Shown here: positions 54,763 to 64,000 of the stretch, in pieces | Position numbering within the stretch: the first letter of the stretch is position 1 | How the letters are laid out: each line of letters opens with the position of its first letter | Notes under the pieces: generated by a model | Databases searched by the model: none | Told to the model about the DNA's origin: nothing | Seen by the model: the letters and a program-made list of their open reading frames with translations, nothing else | Program-made: the position numbers and the translations under genes | Assembly: GCA_034769895.1 (NCBI GenBank) | Contig: CM068368.1 | Span: forward strand, 338,233,076 to 338,297,075 | Source of the DNA: Magicicada septendecula | Lineage: Eukaryota; Arthropoda; Insecta; Hemiptera; Cicadidae | Direction of reading: 5' to 3' | DNA: 64,000 nt

Positions 54763-54907
54763 AGGTTTTATTCGAATTTTAGGTAAATATATCTTTAAAG
54801 ACTTTGCACAGCTGTATACTTGGTTGATTATCAGGAATACTGCTTTCAGGCTATAGTGAATGAACCTCTTGTTTTAGGTGGGAAAACCACTAAACTACTA
54901 ATATACT

Positions 54908-54956
54908 ACACGCACTTGCACACACACGCACACACGCACACGAACGCGCGCGCGCG

Positions 54957-55048
<92 letters not shown>
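54908..55048 (+). repeat. (AC)n/(CG)n compound microsatellite
   Basis: AC units interrupted by gcac and a (CG)n core near 54943-54957, then a pure AC run to 55048. Confidence 0.95.
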
Positions 55049-55053
<5 letters not shown>

Positions 55054-56029
55054 GACTTAGCGCAATAACGTATCAAAGCTTAGCAAATGGGTTTAAACAA
55101 GAAATGCAGGCTGTATTTGTAGTTAATTTCTACACAACCCATACGTTCGCGAACGTGCAAAATTTTAAAAAGAAAATTTACGTCATATTTGCGGTAGGTA
55201 GTCATCATCAGATGCTTTTTAAACGTAAGGTTGAAGGCCTGTATGGGTCTACAACTGCCACTGCATCTCTCAAACCAGATCAAAGTTTTATTAATTTGTC
55301 CTGTTATCGAAATTAACGCAGTAGGCAGAGCGTTGTCTGTGTTTATAAATTGACGCATGCAGGTAACGTGACAGGCTGAGTCGACCTGATGACTGAAATA
55401 TGAATTTGATTTTACATATAGGTGCTACTCAGGAATCGAACATGCGACCTGAAAATTAATATTCAAGTAGTGGTCTACTACGTTCTCTGTTATAAAATCG
55501 TCCTTTTATTTTCTTTTCCGTCTTCCTGGTGTGTGAGCGGTGAGGGGGGAGAAGAGAAACAAGCAAGCGAGATTTGCACACACTTTACCTTAAAACTGTC
55601 TGTTGCTACAGTACTTGAAACGCAGTGGTGCTTGGACGGCACAAAGCTAAACCAGTAATTAGGTACTGTCCATACAGACTTATTGTAAATTAGTTATAGA
55701 GCGAACGATTTTCATTTGGCGTGGTTTAAAAATCCCCAGTTGAGGGCAGTGTAGACTGTTGCACAAGTAAAATTTGTCTTGGGCTAATCGAGTCCTCTCT
55801 ACGGAAGATAACTGAAATAAAAATTTGTAAAGTCACTATTGATACGATTGCTGCCTTTGAACAATGGGGCCACAGCGGCGTGGAGACGCCACACAATTAC
55901 GTAAGTCCAAGCCGCTTCCCATCTGTTATAAGTTCGCAATATCCAGCCTCTTTTTAATGTGGTAATAAGTCCAAGAGTTTTTCAAGTAATAATAAAGTGA
56001 ATTAGGCTAATAAGTGAGTGATCCGCCTC
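55049..56029. other. intergenic DNA, nothing recognised
   Basis: No exon or transposon motif could be supported, although the next feature is a transposase C-terminus and its N-terminal part might have been expected here. Confidence 0.45.
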
Positions 56030-56340
56030 TATGTGCAACAACTTTATTACATTTTTTTTGACAACATATCTCGTATTTTCTCAGAATGTGTGACTGTTTT
56101 AACGATAATTGTTACTTTAGCGATAACGAAATTTAAAACTGAACAATGCTGTTCTACAACGAAAAGAATTAAAAAATTTAAAGAAATTCTACGGGCACTA
56201 TCAGGCTGAACGCATTGGCTCTGCTGTCTATAGATAAAGACATTGGAATTCCGGATTTTAACGAGAAATTAATAGAGGAATTCGCTTTATCTAAAAACAG
56301 AAGAATTAAATTATTATACAAAAAGTGGAATACCAGGTAA
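56030..56340 (+). pseudogene. hAT transposase C-terminal (dimerisation) relic
   Basis: Two overlapping frames together show the hAT C-terminal pattern. First comes a segment ending EQCCSTTKRIKKFKEILRAL, the counterpart of the ERSFSxLKxIKxxLR motif. Then, after a frameshift near 56200, RLNALALLSIDKDIGIPDFN and EKLIEEFALSKNRR lead to a TAA at 56338-56340. In intact hAT enzymes this region forms the dimerisation and catalytic-Glu-containing end. The catalytic core, the BED finger and the terminal inverted repeats are not seen, so this is an isolated fragment. A domesticated exon is less likely given the frameshift. Confidence 0.65.
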
Positions 56341-59300
56341 GACACTTTACAGTTTTTTTTGTTCTTATCTTATAAAAATTAGTGAATGAAAAAAGGTTGT
56401 CTTATTTAACTGGTCACAAAAAACATATAGCCTATTTGGCTTGCGTTTTCTACTTTAAGTCTTCATTACTGTTGTTAAGAATACTACGTAGATTGATATG
56501 TTTAAGTTTCAATGTACGAAAATAAAATACGAAGGTTGTACATTTAATTCAGGAAATCAATAGATCAATGAGTGAAGAGATGTTAATTGCTTTCGCTCCC
56601 CTAAAGTAGAACAGTCAACGATTTGCAAGATCCAGAATTTAACGAACCAGGAAAATAAAAAGTCATTTTGAAGAAAAACAGATTAGATTTTCTTTAAAAC
56701 GATCACTTTACTGATTAACTAATTTTACATAGTGTAGGTTTATAGTACTCGATATAGTGTTACGAAATTAATTGTATATTTTTATCTTCTGTGTGTGTGT
56801 GGGGGGGGGGCCGCCTTTACTCGTTGTGATGGCGAGCATTTGACTTCGAGTTTTTATACTTTTTACAATATGTAATAACTTTATGCTTTTTTAAGTATAA
56901 TGTTTATTTTACGTACAGGTTAGTTTAAGGAAAGTCATATATTTTGACAATTTTTAGAGAGGTCCCTCCTTTAAAATTAATCACGAGCCAGTCTGTAAAT
57001 TGGTTTTCACTCATCTGTGAACATGTAGAATGATATCTTTATTATTCTTCATGCCTTAATATCGTATCTATCAAGAAACTGTAAAATGAAGAATGTATTT
57101 ATTTTCTTCATGTGATAGGCATCAGAATCAAAGGTTTACCCGCTGCACAACTAATACCGATGCAAGATTTATCTTATTGGTGGAGACCGCATTTGTTCGT
57201 AATGAGAGGAAGTTTGTGAAGGTAGGGGGACCGTGTATTAATACACTCTGATATTGCGTAGGGTAAATATTAGTTTTAATGCCATTTAGTTCGGTTGAGT
57301 CTGTTGATGCTGCGTAATATTTTATAAACGTTCTGATAATAACGTCTGGGAGCGCGTGCAAAACTATCTGTCTGTCTGTCACACTTACACACGCGCGCGT
57401 GCGCGCGCGCGCGCGAAGAACAAGCACGTAACAGATTGTCTTTGCGTTTTAAACGTTGTATAATCGTTATCAAATTTCAAACTGGCCATGTTATTTGTGC
57501 AACAGAAATTTTATATTAATTATTTTTTAAAATAAAAACACTGTGGAGAAGAAGTCGAGGAAACATTTCAATCAAGGTTAAAAAAAAGTATTGAAGGGAA
57601 ATAAGACGAAGTATTCTCTATGATAAGGGATTGTTATCTTATCTGAATCAAAGGTATGATAGCTACGAAGTACTAGGATTGTAATGATTGCTGAAGCAAA
57701 GTGATTGCTGTGGTGGAGTTTTGTTTACTATGAAAGATAGAAATGACCATGTATTTTTCAGAAGCGAATGAAAAAAGCTGTATTTATACTCAAACAAAAG
57801 AAAGAAACAGTCAAAATCTATAAAACCATGAATATCGGGTCTTGTTAGAAAATTAACGAAAAGCATTTAGAGAATTATTGGTCGTGTCCAAAAATCATCC
57901 TCCCACACACACGCTCGCGCGGGTGTATATACATTATGCGTCTGATGTATACATTAAGGAACAGACGCGTTTCGTTTTCGTCTGATGGAAAAACATATTT
58001 TTTCAAAGGCTCTGAACGTAGAAACTTAGTCACACCTCACTGTAACTGGAAAAACAAACTAATATTTCCTTTAGAGATTACTGCTGAAGACAAATATTAG
58101 GTAAACGACATCTTGTTGTTCTTACAGTATTGATTCGAAAATGATCTCTCTCCTTGCACAAACAGTATAGCATGTGTTCTTGTAAAAAATATTTTTTTGA
58201 ATATGAGTGAGTAGTCTTATCACTTTAGAGTGTTAGTCTGCACTATCCAGTGTTTCCTACTTATTTTAATTCAGATAATTTGGGAATGTAATTTTCTATT
58301 TCCGAACTATTAATAATAGTAGAGTGTACAGGTTATCAAGATGTTTTCCCCTTTACTTGTGAGACATTTTTCGGACTGTGTAGGAATGATTACTACGTAA
58401 CCATTACATTATATAAAATATTTGGCCAAACTTTATGAGCCGTGTATAATTTTGTTTTGAAGAGCATACGAACGTTTCTGCACAAAACAGTAGGCTTTTT
58501 ATAGTTACAAAAACATTGATTTGAATGAAAATCTTCCAAAAATAGATTCATTTGAATTTCCAGCTGTAATTGGTGTATTGAAGAGATCCTAGTTTCTGTC
58601 TTTTAAACTGCTCAGTAGATGAAAATGACATTAACTATTAAAATTCTAGTCTGACACCAACTTCTTCAGTTCCCTACAGAACATAGAAGTAATAATCTCT
58701 TAAAATCTGAAGACGAAATTGCACAAGAAATTTTAATTCAGAAAATTGTTAAAAGGTTTTGTTTGACCTGTTCCATATCATCATACATCGTTAAATGTGG
58801 AACAGCCTGCACAAAATCACATGTGGAGTTCAACTGATTTGTTTGACCGTGGGCGTGACATTCCTGTCAGCTGACGGAAGGTACCGTGTTGTGAATTACA
58901 ATTAGCTAGAAACGTTTTGTTCTGCAGCATGATTTCGTCTGCCAAAATAAATCTCACCGTGCTGACCACGTTTGCCAAAGCAGTTAGGCTGAATTTTATA
59001 TCCGGTAACGTGGGTTGCCACACTAAAATTACAATTGCAAGCAGTAATTATAGTCCAACGCCAGTCCTACGATTGCTAACACTTTCACTTGTTTTTGATA
59101 CCCTCTCTTTCATAAACTGGATAATGATGATGAGGATAAAATGTGACATTAGATGTCGACAATGGGTATGTCGATTGTTTATAAAATATCATAAAAGAAG
59201 CAATGACACATTAGAACGTAGAAAAAATGTAAACGATAAAAGGTAAGAACGTTAAATGCCGTACAAAACAGATTTATGAATGGAGACAAGAGACCACCCA

Positions 59301-61569
59301 TTTAAAAAGGAAAAGGATGCAAAATAAAATTAAAAAGAATGCCGGATAGTTGGCGAAGCGCAATAAGTGTAGTTCGGGATGTGAGAACCACCGCGAAGAC
59401 TGAAAATTACGTGCAAAAATATTGTATATAATACGTATGTAGTAAAGTTAGTATTAGAGATACGTTTTAAAAAATTCGCACCGTTTTTCTGCCACCAAGA
59501 CTTCACTATCTCTTGCATAAATGATTCGTGTTTTACATCTTTTTTGTTTACTATAGAGGTCCGCATCTAAAAAAGTCAGTCCTCTTACTAATCACGAGTA
59601 GGAACCTTAAAAGTTGCTATTGTAAAAAAGAAGGCAGTTGAATGTAATTTCAAGAAATTACAATTTAGAAGAAAGGAATTTCCTGGAATCGTCCAATATA
59701 CTTTTTCTGCTTTCTGTGATGCAACTGGGAAAATGTTGTAAACGTTATGTACGAATTTCATATGTAATTTTACATTATGAAAAATATTGTAAGGATACCG
59801 AGGAACATTGCTAATGCTATTTCAAGAATATCTGATATATAGAAGCGAAATTATCTGCAGATAGAGGAGAAATAACAATAAATGTAACCAATTTAGTCTG
59901 ACGAGTAATAACTCTAAGTAAAAATGCAGTTCTTAGTCGGAAGTTCGGTAGTCTTGTTACCAAGACTAGCGCGGAATACGTGCGACCAAGCTACAGTGAC
60001 TATTTCTATTTAGTGATTATTTTATTGAGCTGATTAACTGAACTTAGTGATTAGATCATTATTTTAAAAGACTGTGAAGTGTGAGTTTTGGAGAAAATAC
60101 TGGATTTTAACTTGTATTCTATCTTAAAGATGCTACTACGCAAGACTACAGATTGCGAGGGATACTTACGTTCATATAAACTCAGACGTGCAATTCTGGA
60201 CTACTAGTGCTTACAAGCGATGTCATGACAAAGACGAAGACAATTTGCGCTTCATTTATGTTGTAAAAGTAACAAATCTCTTTTCTTTTCCAGAAATGCT
60301 CCAGAAATATAACCTTTATATTTGTAATTAGTTTTGAATATATTAATATGTTCCATCACGTTCTTAGTGACCATTCCATCAGTGTAGTCTGGAGTAGTTT
60401 CTAAGATATATTACTATTGATATGTATTGTAACTGATGCAAGAATTGATCCACTGGCTTTTCTACAAAAATATTTTATACATCGATAGGATTTTACAATT
60501 TATCTATGGAATTCTGTTGACTAAGGTTTGCTGATAAACCTTTTCAAGTTACGGTGAACGGTATTTGTTTCATTTTATGCAAGAAAATTACAATTTCTTG
60601 TTTTTTACTATTAATAGGTTATATACAAATTCTAACACTTCTGAGTTGATGCTTTGTTAAATGAGAAACAAGTATTGTCTTAAAAATGGTAATAAAACAC
60701 TCGATTTGTTCGTTTTAGTTTATATGTGTTGTGGACTCTGTCACGTTGTTTATCATTTCTGTAAAATAGAATTATCGTTTATATTATTATTTTGTTTTAA
60801 AATGTTTCTTTCACAAGAATAAATCTGATCAAATGACCTGCGATTCTTCATGCTGACAGATGAATAATGTTATCAAGCAAGTAGTCTTAAAGGTTTGTAC
60901 CACAAATTGTTCCCTATAGTTGATGAGATGGTAAGGCATAACAAAACGAACTGATTGAAGAAATCTCAAATATCACTGTTAGGGAAAGATTATGAAATAA
61001 CGACCTTAATGGTATTATGATAACTACAAGTGAAAATGAAGTTACAAAATTCTGACACGAAATGAAGACAAAATTTCTCAGATTAACACAAACAGACGTA
61101 TTGACTATTTACACAGATTTCTTTCATTGACGGCTATCTGTTAGCTTTCATGTCTAGTTTCTAGTTAGATAAATGCGTTCACACACACACGCGCGCGCGC
61201 GCGTTGCAACAACTTTGCTAATTATTATCTAGCACTGGAATTTTATTAGGAAATACTCCACTTGAAGAATTCCTAGGAACTTTCATACATAATACTGATG
61301 TAACTGGGTAAAGGTTTCTAACTCCTGGAATGTGCTGTACTAGTTACACATTGACACTTCCTTTGGGATCATCTTGCTGCTCGCTCTTCCTCTCTTTCAC
61401 ACTCTCGCGTATAAATATACATTAGATTACTGCTGTGAATCTTAAGAGTTTTTATGTTATATTTTGAATAACTCAAAATTTTTGGGTTTTTAAAGATTTA
61501 AAACTTAAGTTTTCTACGGTTTTACATAATATCTTCAAATAAATACAACTGCAAGTAGGTTTATTTTCA
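56341..61569. other. unassigned region with small simple repeats
   Basis: Contains a G-run near 56802, a (CG)n patch at about 57388-57415, and (AC)(CG) stretches near 57904 and 61178-61204. A plus-strand frame at 58917-59246 and a minus-strand frame at 58817-59023 overlap in a somewhat GC-richer patch but match no family that I know. Confidence 0.45.
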
Positions 61570-61611
61570 CCTGACGCACGTTTTACAGAAATTATTCTGT
61601 ATCTTCAGAGG
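61570..61611 (-). ncRNA. second hammerhead-ribozyme-like motif
   Basis: Minus strand: CCT-CTGAAGA, then a perfect 7-bp stem-loop (TACAGAA-TAAT-TTCTGTA) in the stem-II position, then AAAC-GTGC-GTC-AGG. CCT/AGG form stem I. The only core deviation visible is A instead of G before AAA. The context ctgcaagtag upstream on the plus strand matches the 52.8-kb Penelope-like copy. Confidence 0.45.
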
Positions 61612-62100
61612 CTTTTTGGGTTGTAATTGAATGTTTCGCTTACAATATAGTTAACGGATAATTGATATTACTTCAATTCTATTTTGGATTGTTGTAATGT
61701 TTACGTAGTTAGCTGTTTATTATATATTTACAGTTTTATTTTTATTATTCCAATTAATCTATGATTTTACATAAATCGTCTTGTTTTGTTTTCATTTGAA
61801 TTTGTTCTCTAATTAGTAAATCTATATATTAATACGTGAAGAGAAAACTTTGTACCCCTTTTTAAGCATATTGCGCGCACGGAGGAGTGTGAGATTTGGC
61901 ACAGTTAAAGTTTATATGGAGAAGGAGTGCAGAAAGCTAAAATTTATATATAATATGTGTTATAAATACATTAAATAAAATAAAATAAAACATTCATTTG
62001 CACTTGAAAATTCATTTAATCTTTTTCAAACAATGGTAATTGTTAAAAATAAAATAATTTTGTTGCCAGGCAATAAAATTATGATTTTTTCATTTTAGTG

Positions 62101-62187
62101 TACGTTCATACTGCCAATGTCAAACACATAATAGTCTGTCGTTTGTTTACGTTCATACTGCCAATGTCAAACACATAATAGTCTGTG
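62101..62187 (+). repeat. 47-bp direct duplication in the Helitron leader
   Basis: tacgttcatactgccaatgtcaa... occurs at 62101 and 62148, with 40 bp identical in both copies. Confidence 0.9.
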
Positions 62188-62596
62188 GTCAAACAGTCGC
62201 ACAGAGTAGAGATTGTCGCCAAAGAATTTTAAAATGTTGCCAACAAATAATTACTGACAGATTGACTGAATGAGCTGTGAATTTTGTGTGATTTCAAATG
62301 TTCCTTTTTCAATAGTCTGTGGAGTGTATGTCAAGGCAAAAAGCATGTATTTTATATTTTGTATATTATATATCTGTGTTTTATATATTAATGTGCAGTT
62401 GAAAGTGAAATACAGCTTGCTAAGGAAAATTTTGTAGCAGCAATTTGAATTGACTTACTCTCGCCTAATTATTATTGGTGGTTTCAAAAAAGTGAGTACA
62501 TTTTATTATTTTTAAATTAAACCCTGTCTAATCTTAGTTTCAGTAATTTCATTACATGTTTTTTTTTACATTCAGATATTCGCACCTACTTCCATT

Positions 62597-64000
62597 ATGC
62601 ATCGACATAGAACATTGACGGGTCGGAGTGAGAGACAAAGAAGAAGGAATATATATTCGCGTAAGAGTCAAAATGATAATAGACTAAGTGCAAATTTAAA
62701 TAGTGTAAATAGTATAACATTGACGGGTCGGAGTGAGAGACAAAGAAGAAGGAATATATATTCGCGTGAAAGTCAAAATGATAATAGACCAAATGCAAAT
62801 TTAAATAGTGTAAATAGTATACAAAATGATGAAATTATTTAGAGGGATACATTTCAATGCGCACTGAATGTCATTCCAAGAAATTTTAATACTTTTTATT
62901 GTGGATTAATGCATTTACAATGCAGGTTTTGCAATGCAAAACATTTCGAATCTGAGGTCACTTTAGGTGAAAGGACTGCATTCACTTCATGTTGTCATAA
63001 GGGTAAAGCAATATTACCGGCCTTAAGTCAAAATGAATACTTTAAATCATTGTATGATGGACTTACTTCAAATAAACCTTCAATAAAAAGAAAGTCAAAA
63101 AATTATTTTGAAAAAATTCGTAAATACAATTCATCATTTGCTATGGTTAGCTCAGAAGCTAAAATTTCGGATACAGTTACGCGTGGAGTGTATCATTTTA
63201 AAATACATGATGTTTTTTATCACAGATCAGGTCCAATGACTGCTGGATATGGTCGCTCACCATGTTATGCGCAATTATATTTTTATGATGTTGACACTGC
63301 TGTCAATTATAGATTACGTGAACACTATAATCAAACATGCAATAACAATATAATGCGCGAAATCTCTCTTGAATTGGAACGCATTAATCCTTTCGTTCGG
63401 TCATTCATTGCAATGAAAGATCATTGTCAGAGAGTTGAAAATCAAAATAAAGAAATTTGTATGCTCATTAAAGTAAATCGTGATTTAGATCTACGCCGTT
63501 ATAATGATGCAGTTCAAACTGATGTAGCAGTAATATTTAGTACAGTTGATGGTGAGCCACCCTTTGAACGAAATATGGTTTCGTTTTCAAAAGTTAATGG
63601 TACCATTAAAAATATCTCTGTTTTGGATTCATCATTGGACCCTTTCGCGTATCCATTACTTTTTCCAAATGGTGATACTGGGTGGCATATCAATATTTCT
63701 CATAATGTACCAACTACATCTAATTCAAGAGCGCCCAGAAATAAATTAACCATGCTTCAGTATGCAGCCTATCGACTTGCAATTAGAGAAGATTTAGCAT
63801 GTTGCACCATTTACAAAAATTATTTCTGCAGTGGATAGTTGATATGTATGTGAGAATATAGGGCACAAGGTTACATTTCATTCGACAAAATCAAACAAGT
63901 CTTAGGTCTGAAGTTTACAACAATTTAACAGATTATTTAGAATTGAACCCCAATGCCAATAATGTTGGCCGTAGAGTAATTTTACCATCTTCATTCAATG
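62597..64000 (+). pseudogene. Helitron Rep/helicase protein, N-terminal part, decayed
   Basis: One frame runs from an ATG at 62597. First come two copies of a 35-residue Arg/Gln-rich repeat (LTGRSERQRRRNIYSR...), then a TAG at 62840-62842. Downstream in the same frame are the Cys-rich segment (LQCRFCNAKHFESE, CCHKGK), SGPMTAGYGRSPCYAQLYFYD, DPFAYPLLFPNGDTGWH and LTMLQYAAYRLAIRED, all typical of the region before the HUH Rep domain. A frameshift near 63790 moves the match to another frame (QKLFLQWIVDMYVRI), with a TAG at 63859-63861, after which it continues to NNVGRRVILPSSFN at the window end. Intact proteins of this family nick and roll-circle replicate the element. A T-rich tract ending in CAG just upstream of the ATG could be a splice acceptor. 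Confidence 0.8.
62611..62820 (+). repeat. 105-bp in-frame tandem duplication in the Helitron gene
   Basis: Two 105-bp copies (62611 and 62716) with few differences encode the 35-residue basic repeat at the protein N-terminus. Helitron proteins often carry such basic repeats there. Confidence 0.9.

Larger units (their letters stand above)
61821..64000 (+). mobile_element. Helitron, 5' part (runs off the window)
   Basis: A Helitron-like 5' terminus, TCTATATATTAATACGTGAA, starts at 61821 directly after a host A, as expected for insertion between A and T. The following leader (gagaaaactttgtacccctt..., then gcgcgcacggaggagtgtgag) is of the type seen at Helitron 5' ends. About 0.75 kb later comes a decayed reading frame for the Helitron Rep/helicase protein. 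The rest of the protein and the CTRR/hairpin 3' end lie beyond the window. Confidence 0.75.

Noticed and set aside
58817-59246. Overlapping plus and minus frames in a GC-richer patch
   Set aside because: No family resemblance on either strand, no splice or promoter context that I could support.

Overview
The window is eukaryotic, AT-rich, intron- and transposon-dominated DNA. The mobile-element families (an insect-type Ty3/gypsy element, a Tc1/mariner-superfamily element with a DUF4817-like N-terminal part, Penelope-like, hAT, LINE and Helitron remnants), the very long (AC)n tracts and one TATA-box/signal-peptide exon of insect cuticle-gene style point to an arthropod, most likely an insect with a large genome. 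The species cannot be named from the sequence. No complete host gene, rRNA or convincing tRNA was found.

Layout. 1-3.3 kb: nothing recognisable. 3.3-5.75 kb: A-rich block with a 59-bp tandem repeat and a CRE/TATA/AATAAA promoter-like order, a possible old LTR. 6-14 kb: microsatellites and an 81-bp satellite of five copies (10.6-11.0 kb). 14.04-14.15 kb, minus strand: TATA box, initiator, ATG, signal-peptide codons and a splice donor, the only good candidate for a host gene. 14.2-22.7 kb: mostly unassigned. 22.75-25.52 kb: T-rich candidate LTR with an adjacent primer-binding-site motif. 25.8-27.6 kb: a 330-bp block present twice. 30.51-31.77 kb: a Tc1/mariner-superfamily element with TIRs and TA target duplications and a decayed transposase.

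The centre (34,459-49,941) is a 15.5-kb Ty3/gypsy retrotransposon on the minus strand. It has 3.43-kb LTRs (about nine substitutions between them), a PBS, a polypurine tract, gag, and a pol containing protease, reverse transcriptase, RNase H and integrase. Gag and pol overlap in the -1 frame at a canonical U UUA AAC heptamer followed by a predicted H-type pseudoknot. The copy looks young but is broken: one frameshift in gag and two nonsense codons in pol. It sits inside an older LINE whose two halves lie at 33.8-34.46 kb and 49.94-49.99 kb. A tandem array of hairpin-bearing monomers fills much of the space between integrase and the 3' LTR.

50-64 kb: more (AC)n tracts; a Penelope-like remnant (52.8-53.4 kb) with a GIY-YIG endonuclease relic and hammerhead-ribozyme-like arms; a hAT transposase C-terminal relic (56.03-56.34 kb); an isolated second hammerhead-like motif (61.57 kb); and the 5' end of a Helitron starting at 61,821 and running off the window, with a decayed N-terminal Rep/helicase reading frame.
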